Below, in pieces: positions 45,917 to 53,797 of a DNA stretch of 64,000 nucleotides (position 1 is the first letter of the stretch; every line of letters begins with the position of its first letter). The stretch comes from Pseudomonas anguilliseptica (GTDB lineage Bacteria; Pseudomonadota; Gammaproteobacteria; Pseudomonadales; Pseudomonadaceae), in the NCBI RefSeq assembly GCF_900105355.1, contig NZ_FNSC01000001.1, forward strand, positions 2,046,001-2,110,000, written 5' to 3'. Made by a program: the position numbers and the translations under genes. Under the pieces are notes generated by a model. That model saw only the letters and a list, made by a program, of their open reading frames with translations, was not told the origin of the DNA and searched no databases.

Positions 45917-46408
45917 ATGGGCTCCGTTCGCGTTCTATTTACCCGCCGCCACCACCCTGGCAGCGTTGCTATTCGCGCCGCCACCTGGTCGGCTTGGTCG
46001 CACGTTGACCTGGTCGATGACTTGGGCACTGCGCCGGTACTGATCGGAGCCATCGCCTTAAAGGGCGTTGTCGCGGAAAGTCTTGAGCGCCGTCTGACCC
46101 TGGCCAGCCGCGCCGCCCTGGTCAAGTTCCCGGCCGCCAATCCGGCCGCCGTGATCGCCGCCGCCCGCAGCCAGTTGGGCAAGCCCTATGACTGGTCAGG
46201 CATTGCCGGCCTGGTAGCCCGCAACCGGGATTGGCAAGAAGACGACAGCTGGTTTTGCAGTGAGCTAGTGCCTTGGGCCTTCGCCCAGAGCGGATCGCCG
46301 ATATTCCGCCAAGACATGGTCGGACGCATCACACCGCAACACCTATGGATGCTCGCCCACCCATACCAGCGGCCAGAACGGCCACTGGAGTTATTGAATT
46401 TGATGTAA
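45917..46408 (+). CDS. Permuted papain-like (NlpC/P60, YiiX type) peptidase
   Basis: This 163-residue protein has the circularly permuted papain-like layout: the histidine H29 comes first (TWSAWSHVDLV) and the cysteine C114 later (DSWFCSELVPWAF). Such enzymes cleave amide bonds in peptidoglycan peptides or lipids. It lies after the fibre genes, where Mu carries its modification genes. It may help cell entry or modify the envelope; the substrate is not known. Confidence 0.82.
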   Translation: MGSVRVLFTRRHHPGSVAIRAATWSAWSHVDLVDDLGTAPVLIGAIALKGVVAESLERRLTLASRAALVKFPAANPAAVIAAARSQLGKPYDWSGIAGLVARNRDWQEDDSWFCSELVPWAFAQSGSPIFRQDMVGRITPQHLWMLAHPYQRPERPLELLNLM

Positions 46409-46511
46409 GAGAGGGCGGCCAGTTCTCGTGTTCCAGCACCAGAACTGACCGCCAGCCAGCAGTCCAAGCCTGCAAGCCAGCCAAGGCCCTCCCACTCTCG
46501 CGAGAGCGGGG

Positions 46512-46537
46512 CAAGCCTATCTGAAATAAGGCTTTTT
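46512..46537 (+). terminator. Terminator directly before com
   Basis: AAGCCTAT pairs with ATA-AGGCTT (one bulged A) and is followed by a T run. It ends only 6 nt before the com start codon, leaving little room for a ribosome-binding site. An inverted repeat GGCGGCCAGTTCT/AGAACTGACCGCC lies further upstream (46415-46454). Confidence 0.7.
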
Positions 46538-46543
46538 TGCAGA

Positions 46544-46789
46544 ATGATTGACATACGTTGTGGCGGCTGTAGCCGCCTACTTGTCCGCGTTAGCGGGTGC
46601 TACACCCTACAAGTCAAGTGCCCGCGCTGCCGGACACTTAATAGTCAGACAGCCACGAGCTGCCCCCCTGAACGCCCACGAGCGTCTCCAAATATGGAAA
46701 CGACTCGTGGCAAAACAGAAACCCTCGTATCACCCGCAACACCCAGGCACGTTCACTGCGCCGACAACAACGCAGCCAGGCTTCATTGA
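46544..46789 (+). CDS. com: Com-like zinc-finger translational activator of mom
   Basis: This 81-residue frame begins MIDIRCGGCSRLLVRV and continues LQVKCPRCRTLNSQ, giving two CxxC pairs (C6/C9 and C26/C29), the zinc ribbon of phage Mu Com. Com in Mu binds the com-mom message and exposes the mom start. The last 30 codons overlap mom in another frame, as in Mu. A normal ribosome-binding site is hard to see because of the terminator just upstream. Confidence 0.87.
   Translation: MIDIRCGGCSRLLVRVSGCYTLQVKCPRCRTLNSQTATSCPPERPRASPNMETTRGKTETLVSPATPRHVHCADNNAARLH
46676..46710 (+). promoter_or_regulatory. Translation-inhibitory stem enclosing the mom start codon
   Basis: CCACGAG (46676-46682) pairs perfectly with CTCGTGG (46704-46710). 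The GTG start of mom (46707-46709) lies in the 3' arm and GGAAA in the loop. This matches the logic of the Mu com-mom switch, where Com melts such a stem. Confidence 0.75.
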
Positions 46790-47528
46790 AGGGGCTGACG
46801 CCACCGCTGGCTTTGGGCACCGCGACTTCTATATCGCGGTCATCCCCAGGGTCGAGGCGGTTGGCATCATCAGGGCCAACCACTACTCCAGGCGCATTGT
46901 CGCCAATAGCTTTATTCACCTGGGCGTTTGGGTGGATGGGGTTATGCGTGGCGTGTTGCAGTTCGGCTATGCCCTCAACCCGAGGGCGGCCGACAAGATC
47001 GTGGCAGGCACGGAGATAGGCCAGTACCTGGAGTTAAACCGCATGTGGCTCGATGACGTAGCGCCCCGCAACAGCGAAAGTCGGGCGCTGAGCTACTGCT
47101 TCAAGTACATCAGACGAGCATGCCCAACCGTGGCCTGGATTCAGTCCTTCGCGGATGAGCGCTGCGGGGCTTGGGGAGTTGTCTATCAGGCCGCGAACTT
47201 CCATTACTTTGGCCACCACTGGACAAGCTTCTACGAGCTGGACGGCGAGACCTACCACAGCCAGCTGTTAAGCCGGCACAAAGCCAGTGGTGGGCGAGCG
47301 CAGTACCTGCGAGAGAACCTAGGCCGTGCAACCATCCACAGGCTCAGGCAGTTCCGCTACATCTATATGGTTAAGCAGTCCTGGCTGAAGCGCTGCAAGG
47401 TTGCCCCGTTGCCCTACCCAAAGCCCGGCCAACCTCTTCCAGATCGGCGCAGGCATCGCCGGCTTGCCCAGGTGCCAAACACCGCGCAAAATTTACCGGT
47501 GAGGCGCACGCCGCGCGATGCCAAATAG
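46707..47528 (+). CDS. mom: Mom-like DNA adenine modification protein
   Basis: This 273-residue protein matches Mu Mom, which converts adenines in DNA to an acetamido (carbamoylmethyl) form and protects phage DNA from restriction. Conserved parts are IIRANHYSRRIVANSFIHLG, MRGVLQFGYALNP, YLELNRMWLDD and QSFADERCGAWGVVYQAANF; the fold is GNAT-like. The GTG at 46707 (VAKQKPSYHPQHPGTF) is preferred over the longer frame because it follows GGAAA and sits in the control stem. It is longer than Mu Mom at its C-terminus, which runs through transposase-binding sites at the right end. Confidence 0.9.
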   Translation: MAKQKPSYHPQHPGTFTAPTTTQPGFIEGADATAGFGHRDFYIAVIPRVEAVGIIRANHYSRRIVANSFIHLGVWVDGVMRGVLQFGYALNPRAADKIVAGTEIGQYLELNRMWLDDVAPRNSESRALSYCFKYIRRACPTVAWIQSFADERCGAWGVVYQAANFHYFGHHWTSFYELDGETYHSQLLSRHKASGGRAQYLRENLGRATIHRLRQFRYIYMVKQSWLKRCKVAPLPYPKPGQPLPDRRRHRRLAQVPNTAQNLPVRRTPRDAK

Positions 47529-47564
47529 CATGCAAGGCGGTGCCAAAACCGCTGCGCGCTTACA
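47472..47564. repeat. Prophage right end with three putative transposase-binding sites
   Basis: GTGCCAAA occurs at 47472-47479 and 47540-47547, and ATGCCAAA at 47518-47525, all in the same direction. The end sequence is CTTACA. Two sites lie inside the mom coding region. Confidence 0.72.
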
Positions 47565-47569
47565 CTTTG
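47565..47569. repeat. Prophage target-site duplication, right copy (CTTTG)
   Basis: CTTTG follows the right end (TTACA) and matches 10446-10450. Confidence 0.95.
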
Positions 47570-47697
47570 CCGGCAGCGTTGACTGGCCGTCGGCACTGCT
47601 GGCCGTGGCGGCGGCGCTGCTGCGCTTCAAGCGTGGGGGGATGGAGGTGCTGCTGGTGTCGGCGCTGGCCGGGTTGGCGGTGTATCTGCTGCGTTGA
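47570..47697 (+). pseudogene. chrA: Chromate transporter, 3' remnant beyond the prophage
   Basis: Read in the frame of the upstream part (G from 10450 plus CC), this encodes AGSVDWPSALLAVAAALLRF and a last hydrophobic segment VLLVSALAGLAVYLL, ending TGA at 47695-47697. It has no start of its own. It supplies the missing last 42 residues of ChrA. Confidence 0.93.
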
Positions 47698-47700
47698 AGT

Positions 47701-47732
47701 CGCGCGCCCGCTGCCAAGGCAACGGGCGCGCG
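47701..47732 (+). terminator. GC-rich hairpin after chrA
   Basis: CGCGCGCCCG and CGGGCGCGCG pair perfectly over 10 bp across 12 nt. There is no T run, so it may be a weak terminator or an mRNA stabiliser. Confidence 0.5.
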
Positions 47733-47748
47733 GCGCAGTTACGGTTTG

Positions 47749-47886
47749 CAGGTTGTTGAAAACGTAGGCGAGGCCGGCAAGACAAGGCAAAAACAGGCGA
47801 GGAAGCGGAGTTTACGAGCTGTAAATGAGCATTCCGAGCCTGTTTTTAACGCAGTATTGCCAACGTAGGTAATTTTCAACGACCTG
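47749..47886. repeat. 138-bp imperfect palindrome, MITE-like intergenic repeat
   Basis: The outer arms are CAGGTTGTTGAAAA and TTTTCAACGACCTG (one mismatch). Inner arms AAAAACAGGC and GCCTGTTTTT, and the centre TTTAC-GAGCT-GTAAA at 47811-47825, share the same axis. It abuts the stop codon of the next gene. It resembles small mobile or palindromic repeats of Pseudomonas intergenic regions. Confidence 0.72.
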
Positions 47887-49191
47887 TTACATAAACCAGC
47901 GGTATTCCCGCGCACTCACTTCCTGCATAAAGGCCAGGTGGTCCTGGCGCTTGTTCTCGCAATAGACCATCACGAACTCACTGCCCAGACCCTGGTTGAC
48001 TACCGGGTGGTCGCGCATGGCACTGACCGCGCCGAGCATGTCCTGGGGAAAGTCGATGCCGCTCTGGCGGTTCTCGTTGAGCGGTGCGATGGGTTCCCTG
48101 CCGGCATCCAGGCCATGTTCCATACCGGTGAGGATCGCCGCCAGCACCAGATAAGGGTTGGCGTCGGCGCCGGCCAGGCGGTCCTCGAAGCCCCAGCTGG
48201 CGCGGCTGGCGGCGTTGACCATGGCGCCATAGCGGCGGAAGGCGTTGTGGTTGGCGGCGAAGATCGGCATGCAGTGCGGCAGCAACTCCAGGCAGCCGGC
48301 CACCGCATGGCGCAGCGGTCGTTGTTCGTCGGCGGCCAGCAGGTTGTTACCTGCGTCGTCGTACAGGCTGACGTGCACATGCATGCCGCTGCCCGGCGCG
48401 TGCAGGTAGGGCTTGCTCATAAAGCTGGCGCGCTGGCCGTGCTTGAGCGCCACACCGCGGGTGCTGCGACAGAACAGGGCGGCCCAGTCGGCGGCGCGCA
48501 GACCGTCGTCACAATGGCCGAAGTTGATCTCGAACTGGCCGGGGCCGAGTTCGGCGGTAATCACATTGGCGTCCACGCCCTGTTCATTGGCAGCGTCGAC
48601 GATCTAGTGCAGCACATCGGCGAAGCGCGACAGCCGTTCGATATGCATATTCGGCTGGTCGTCGGCATCGTCGGCATCGTCGCACAGCGGGTCGCGGGGG
48701 AACTGCGGCAGGCCGTCCTGCAGCTTGCGGTCGAACAGGTAGAACTCCAGCTCGAACGCCACCACCGGGCGGATGCCTCGCGCTTCCAGGCGTTTGAGCA
48801 CGCGGGCGAGCACTTCACGGGGCTCGAATTCGATCGGTGCTTCGGTGCCATCGGAGCTGATCAGCATCTGCGCCAGCGGCTGGTTTTCCCAGCGCACCGG
48901 TTTGAGCGTTCCAGGGATCAGCCGGCGCGGCGCGTCCGGGTCGCCGTCGTTGAAGCAGTAATCACCAATCGGGTGCAGGCCGCCCTGCACGCCGAGCAGC
49001 ACGCAGTTCTGCGGGATTTTCAGCGGGCTGCCGGCGGCGACCTTCTCCAGCATCTCGATGGGGTAGCGCTTGCCGTAGAAATGTCCGGGAATATCCAGGC
49101 TGATCAGGTCGACATAACGCACCTTGGGGTGGGCGCTGCGGAAGGCGCGGACTTCGCTGAGCAGGTCGGGGAATGCTGTTGTTATTGTCAT
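47887..49191 (-). pseudogene. Glutamine synthetase-like (glutamylpolyamine synthetase type) gene with in-frame amber stop
   Basis: This gene encodes a GlnA-like ligase of the PuuA/SpuI type that glutamylates amines. Two open stretches, 48604-49191 and 47887-48576, lie in the same frame and are separated by a single TAG at 48604-48606, after RFADVLH. The catalytic parts (FELEFYLFD in the first, APGSGMHVHVSLYDDAGNN and a following NRASR-like NAASRASWGFEDR in the second) are all kept. Without the stop the protein is 434 residues. A CAG to TAG change is the likeliest origin. Confidence 0.9.
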
Positions 49192-49208
49192 GGGGGTATC
49201 TGCGCGGA

Positions 49209-49772
49209 TCAGGTGAAGATCCAGAGCACTCGTGTGGGTAAGTCGGTGAGGTTGGCGTAGCGAAATTGCGCGTGCGGCGGCAGCTGGAAGCTGTCATTCG
49301 GGCCGAGGGTGACCGGCTCGGCAGCGTCGCCGTACCAGATCGTCAGCTCGCCTTCGAGGACAAAGCCGCCCTGTTCGGAGCTGTCGTTCAAATGTCCATC
49401 GCCGCTGGTGGCACCGGGGGCCAGGCGACTTTCGAGCATGGAGAAACCGCCCGACATGGTCGGCGAGGCCAGTACATCGGTGATGCCGCCGGCGTAGTAC
49501 AGCGTGCGGCGCTCGCCGGGGCGGGTGACCCAGGGCACAGCACGAGGCTTGCTCAGGCTGTAGAAATAGGTGGTCGGCACGCCGAGGCTTTCGCTGATTG
49601 CCGTCAGGTCGGCCACAGTCGGGCGCGACAGGCCGCGTTCAACCTGGGAGAGAAAGCCCACCGAGCGGTCGATGCGTGCGGCCAGCTCACCCAGGGTGAG
49701 GTTCTTGTGCTTGCGCAGGTCGCGGATCAGGATCGCCAGGCCTTCGATTTCTTCCTGCATGTCCATGGGCAC
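49209..49772 (-). CDS. XRE/cupin regulator of the amine operon (PuuR-like)
   Basis: This 187-residue protein has an N-terminal helix-turn-helix (residues about 12-65, LTLGELAARIDRSVGFLSQV) and a C-terminal cupin (about 105-185). It lies between the synthetase-like and oxidase-like genes in the same direction, as regulators do in puu-type operons, so it probably senses an amine or its glutamylated form. It is intact although both enzyme genes beside it are broken. Confidence 0.87.
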   Translation of the reverse strand: MPMDMQEEIEGLAILIRDLRKHKNLTLGELAARIDRSVGFLSQVERGLSRPTVADLTAISESLGVPTTYFYSLSKPRAVPWVTRPGERRTLYYAGGITDVLASPTMSGGFSMLESRLAPGATSGDGHLNDSSEQGGFVLEGELTIWYGDAAEPVTLGPNDSFQLPPHAQFRYANLTDLPTRVLWIFT

Positions 49773-49777
49773 CTTCC

Positions 49778-51217
49778 TTAAATAACGTCACGCAGGCGAT
49801 ACCAGGCCTTGCCCACGGCCTCGATGGGCGCAGCGAGCAGGTCGCCGCCGGGGAAGCGCGGGTTGCTCAGGCCTTGGTACAACTCGAGCAGCTCGCTGTC
49901 GCCGAGGATCGCGTCGCTGACCGCACGGGCGGCGGCCAGGGTCGGCAGGATGCCGTGGCCGGAGAAGCCTTGTAGCCAGTACTTCTGAGCGCTGCGGCCG
50001 ACGTCCGGGGTGCGGTGCATGGTGCAGTCGATATGCCCGCCCCAGCCATAGTCGATCTGCACGCCGCGCAGTTGCGGGAACACCCGCTCCAGATACGGCC
50101 GGGTGGCTGCCGGCACGTCCGCCGGAATACCGCCGAGGTAGGTGCAGCCGCCGCCGAACAGCAGGCGGTTGTCCGGGGTGACGCGGAAATAGTCCGGTAC
50201 GAACTGGTTATCGATGGCGCAGGTGCCGCGTGGGAACAGCGAGCGCGCCAGCTGAGGGTCCAGTGGCGCAGTGGCGACCTGGTAGGAACCGACCGGCAGC
50301 AGGCGCTTCGACAGTTGTGGATCGAGCTTGTCGATATAGGCGTTGCAGGCCAGTACCAGCAGATCGCTGCGAATCTCGCCTTGTTCGGTGCGTGCCAGAT
50401 AACCGTCTGCCGTTTCTTGATAGTTCAGCGCCTTGCTCTGCTCGAAGATCTTGCCGCCGGCTTTCTCGAAGGCATCGGCCAGCCCCTGGGCCAGTTTCAG
50501 CGGGTTGAGGTGGGCGGCGCCGCGGTCATGCAGGGCAGCCAGGTAACGCGGGCTGGCGATCCACTGCGGCAGTTCGTCCTTGGGGATAAAACTCAGCTGC
50601 GTATAGCCGTATTTCTGCTCGGCTTCTTCCAGGCTTTCCTGCAGCTGGCGCACGCGGCGTGGCAGCACGGCGGTGTAGATCGCGCCGGTGTGGTAGTCGA
50701 TATCAAAGTTGTGCCGTTCGGGCAGCTCGCGCATTTCCTCGGCGGCCCAGACCATGCTGTCCCACAGGCGGCGGGCGCGTTCCAGGCCTAGGGATGGTCT
50801 GAAGTAGCCATGTATTTCTGGCTGACTTCAGCCCCGCCGATTTTGAAAGCGGCAAATCGATCAAAAACGATCAGATTACCCATTCATTTCTGTGTTTTTA
50901 GCCGCCGCGAGTAGCTCGCGGCAGCCATTTCCCGCATTACAGGCGCACCTCTCCTGCATTGGTCAGTAAATGTCGGCGTGCCATCCACAGGTTCGACAGC
51001 GCGAACAGCGTCACCAGTTGCGCCGTGTTCTTGGCCAAGCCACGACCTTCTTGCCCGCCAGGGCCAGGCGCAGCGCCGTGTGCAGCCCGCTGAAACCGCC
51101 ACCGATAATCAGCACCTCACGCTGCAACGCTTCCTGCAGGCGCGGCCGCAGCGGGATCGGACCCGGATAGGTGCCGGCGTAGTAGGTGCCGATATGCTGG
51201 GCGGATTGTCTGAACAT
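49778..51217 (-). pseudogene. FAD-dependent amine oxidoreductase (PuuB-like), broken by an IS remnant
   Basis: This gene encodes a DAO-family oxidase of glutamylated amines. The N-terminal 57 residues (51047-51217) hold the dinucleotide-binding fold VLIIGGGFSGLHTALRLALA. The main part resumes at about 50788 and ends at 49778, with KYWLQGFSGHGILPTLAAAR near the C-terminus. Between them lies a partial IS5-type element (50792-51046), and about 35 codons typical of the family, including the usual GASGRNGG region, are missing. An IS insertion followed by a deletion fits. ATG 51217 has GAGG upstream. Confidence 0.88.
50792..51046 (-). mobile_element. Partial IS5-family element, end portion only
   Basis: One terminus is intact (GGATGGTCTGAAGTAGCC at 50792) next to CTAG, a YTAR-type target. 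About 255 bp follow, matching the right part of the IS at 12813-14004 in reverse, including the end of the transposase (FALSNLWMARR-like), but with many base differences. The other end is lost near 51046. Confidence 0.85.
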
Positions 51218-51302
51218 GGCGCGCCTCATGAAATTCTATTTGGTTAATTTCATGAAAATCTACGTGATAAATTTCATAAAGCCAAGCGAGAAGACACCTG
51301 AA

Positions 51303-51758
51303 CTAGCCGAAGTCGATAGCCAGACGCAGGCGATCCCTATGCTGCAGGCCCTGTTCGAATAGTGGCTCGAGGTAGTGTTGCAGGAAGTAATCCGGTTCGA
51401 CCGCGTACACCCGCAGGCCGGCGCGCTGGTAGAAGGTCAGTTGGTGGCCGAAGCTGCCGGTGGCGACTTCCAGGCGTGTAGCGCCCAACTGCCTGGCGCT
51501 GTGCAGAGCATGTTGCAGCAGCTGTGTGCCGATGCCCTGGGCCTGGCAGTTCGGCGCGACGGCGATATTCATCAGCTCCAGCGTGCCGAGGCTGCGCGCC
51601 TGCAGCACATAGGCGCCGACAGTCACGCCATTCTGTTGCGCGCGGTAGCAATGGCCGGCCGCCAGGTAGGCCTGTACATGCGGCAGATGCGGATCGGCTT
51701 CCAGCAGCAGGTCCATGGGTAGCTGCGCGGCGTCGCAGGCGCGAATATCCAGGCTCAT
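51303..51758 (-). CDS. GNAT-family N-acetyltransferase
   Basis: This 151-residue protein has the GNAT acetyl-CoA loop NCQAQGIGTQLLQHAL at about residues 69-84, preceded by the beta-strand LELMNIAVAP. A C-terminal FYQRAGLRVYAVEPDYF completes the fold. It starts 8 nt after the GGDEF gene, last in the signalling operon. The substrate is unknown. Confidence 0.85.
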   Translation of the reverse strand: MSLDIRACDAAQLPMDLLLEADPHLPHVQAYLAAGHCYRAQQNGVTVGAYVLQARSLGTLELMNIAVAPNCQAQGIGTQLLQHALHSARQLGATRLEVATGSFGHQLTFYQRAGLRVYAVEPDYFLQHYLEPLFEQGLQHRDRLRLAIDFG

Positions 51759-51766
51759 GGTCAGCT

Positions 51767-53418
51767 TCAGCGCACCTGATTGCGGCCGTTGTGTTTGGCC
51801 TCGTACAACGCGCGGTCGGCCTTATCCAGCAGGTCGTCGGCACTCGCCGGGGGGCTTCGGTGGAGGCGATGCCAGCGCTCAGGGTTACCGAGAACTGCTG
51901 GCCATGGGCGATAAACTGCAGCTCGGCAAAGCGCTGGCGAATTTCATCGAGGATGCGCAATGCCTGATCCGACGGGCAGTCCGGCAGTACCACGAGGAAT
52001 TCTTCGCCACCATAGCGGCCCAGGCTGTCGATGCGTCGCAGGCGTTGGCGCAGCAGGTTGGCCAGGGCGCGAATCACGTTGTCACCGGCGGCATGGCCGT
52101 AGCTGTCGTTGACCTTCTTGAAGAAGTCGATATCCAGCATCGCCACGCTGGCCGGCTTGCCGCTACGCAGTGCGCGTTCCAGTTCGACCGCTGCCTGCTC
52201 CTTGATATCGGCGTGCTTGAGCAGCCCGGTGAGGCTGTCGCGCGCCAGCGCATTGCTCAACAGGCGCGCGCGCTGGGCGCGGGAGAACACGGCGGCGACC
52301 AGGGCATTGTCGGAAATCGGTTTGGTGACGAAGTCATCGCCGGCCTTGATCAGTGCGTTCATCTGACGGTTGATATCGGTTTCTGCCGACAGGTAGATGA
52401 TCGGCACGCGCAGCCAGTCGTCGTTCATGCGGATGATCTGCGCCAGCTCTGGGCCGGTGCAACCGGGCATGCTGACGTCCAGTAGGACTACCTCGGGGTT
52501 AAAGCTGCGCATGCTGGCGAAGATGTCGGCGGGCTCGTGAAGCATCTCCACCAGCATATTGGCGCCGCGCAGAATCAGGCTGAAACGGCTGGCCAGCTCG
52601 AGGTCGTCGTCGATGATCAGCACCCGATACGGCTCGCCCTGTTGCTGGGCGAAGCAGCGCTCCAGGCGGTTCTCCAGTTGCGGAATGTCCACCGGCTTGG
52701 TGAAAAAAACCATGGCGCCAACACGCACGGCTTCCAGGTAGGTGGCGAAATCGTCCTGGGTGGTGATCACCAGCAGCGGCAGCGGTTCGTCCAGGCGCTG
52801 TTGCAGACTGGCGGCATATCCCAGGCCGGTGAGGCTTTCGTCGGGCAGGTTGACGTCGACGATCAGCGCATCGGGCAGTTGCTCTTGCAGCGCGGCGTCG
52901 AGCTCGCTGATGCGGCTGAAGTGCTCGGCGTGATAGCCGAAATTGTTCAGCGTCAGGCGCATGTTTTCGCCAATCGACAACTGGTCTTCGAGGATATAGA
53001 TGCGCCGCGCGCTGCTGTTCGGCCGCGGCGGCTTGACCGTGCGGGTAGCGGTTTCCTGGCTACGTTCGGCCTGAAACTGTTGGCGCGCCAGTTGCTGCAG
53101 GCTGCGGCTGAAGTCCTGCAGGCTCTGTTGTTCCTGCTGCAGGGTTTCCAGCCACTGATCGGCTTCCAGTTCCAGCTCGCGGGCGCGCTGGCCGAGGCTG
53201 CTGAAGCCGAAGGTTCCAGCGGCGCCGGCCAGCTTGTGCAATTGGTCGCGCAGGCTTTGCAGGTGCTGCAGCTGCTCCTGCGGGTCGGCGGCGTGCAACA
53301 GGCGTTCGGCGTTCTGTGCGAGGGCGGGCAGTTCTACCTGCAGGCGCACGGCGAAGGCATTGCTCAACTGCTGCAGATGTTGCTGCAGTTCATCGGCGGT
53401 GTTTTTGCCTTTACTCAA
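51767..53418 (-). pseudogene. Hpt-REC-REC-GGDEF response regulator with C-terminal frameshift
   Basis: Domains in order: Hpt (H61 in LRDQLHKLAGAAG), receiver 1 (DALIVDVNLPDES), receiver 2 (EVVLLDVSMPGCT), GGDEF (RYGGEEFLVVLP). The GGEEF active site and its leading AMLDIDFFKKVNDSYGHAAG are intact. A run of six G residues (51849-51854, plus strand) is one base short of the length that keeps frame. With one more base the protein ends DDLLDKADRALYEAKHNGRN and a stop at 51767 (550 residues). As read, the frame runs on to 51337 out of register through the GNAT gene. Confidence 0.82.
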
Positions 53419-53797
53419 GGGCCAGGCTCCAGATCTTGCGCACCTGCGCGGCCAGCTGCATGGGGTCGAAGGGTTTGATGATCACGTCGCGGGCGCCGAG
53501 GCTACGGTAATGGGCGACTTCCGTCGGTTGCACCTTGGCGGTCATAAAGGCCACTGGCACCTGGTTGATGTCGATCAGCCGGGCGATCTGCGCCAGGGTT
53601 TGTGGGCCGTCCATGTCCGGCATCATCACATCCAGCAGGATAAAGTCCGGAGCAAAGCCCTGCAGTTGATCCAGCGCGTCCCGACCGGATGAGCAGCTGA
53701 GCACCTGAAAGCCGCCCACCGCTTCGAGTGCCAGCTTGGCTACGGCCTGGATCGATGGATCGTCTTCCACGTGCAGGATGCGTTGCAACTCAGGCAT
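53411..53797 (-). CDS. Single-domain CheY-like response regulator
   Basis: This 128-residue protein is one receiver domain: acidic pocket LHVEDDPS, phospho-acceptor D in FILLDVMMPDMDGP, and a conserved K in DVIIKPFDP. It has no output domain, so it probably shuttles phosphate. It overlaps the kinase gene by 8 nt upstream and the GGDEF gene by 8 nt downstream, which points to co-translation and a shared phosphorelay. Confidence 0.93.
   Translation of the reverse strand: MPELQRILHVEDDPSIQAVAKLALEAVGGFQVLSCSSGRDALDQLQGFAPDFILLDVMMPDMDGPQTLAQIARLIDINQVPVAFMTAKVQPTEVAHYRSLGARDVIIKPFDPMQLAAQVRKIWSLALE

Larger units (their letters stand above)
10451..47564. mobile_element. Mu-like transposable prophage, contractile tail, probably defective
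   Basis: This is a complete 37,114-bp element beginning TGTGAG and ending CTTACA, flanked by CTTTG duplications and inserted in chrA. The gene order follows Mu: repressor, ner, A, B, early genes, gemA, mor, lysis, gp27-gp30, G, I, T, gp36-37, sheath L, tube M, gp41, tape measure, N, hub, spike, gp46-48, fibre, com, mom. At least three lesions are visible: an IS in A, a frameshift in the large terminase gene and a frameshift in N. Transposition and virion production are therefore unlikely without complementation. Confidence 0.96.

Noticed and set aside
10451..47564. Site-specific integrase prophage
   Set aside because: No tyrosine or serine integrase and no long att repeat are present; the 5-bp duplication and A/B genes show transposition.
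51337..51766. C-terminal extension of the GGDEF protein to 51337
   Set aside because: After the G run the frame encodes an Arg/Ala-rich sequence that is the GNAT gene read out of frame, so it is a frameshift product rather than a domain.
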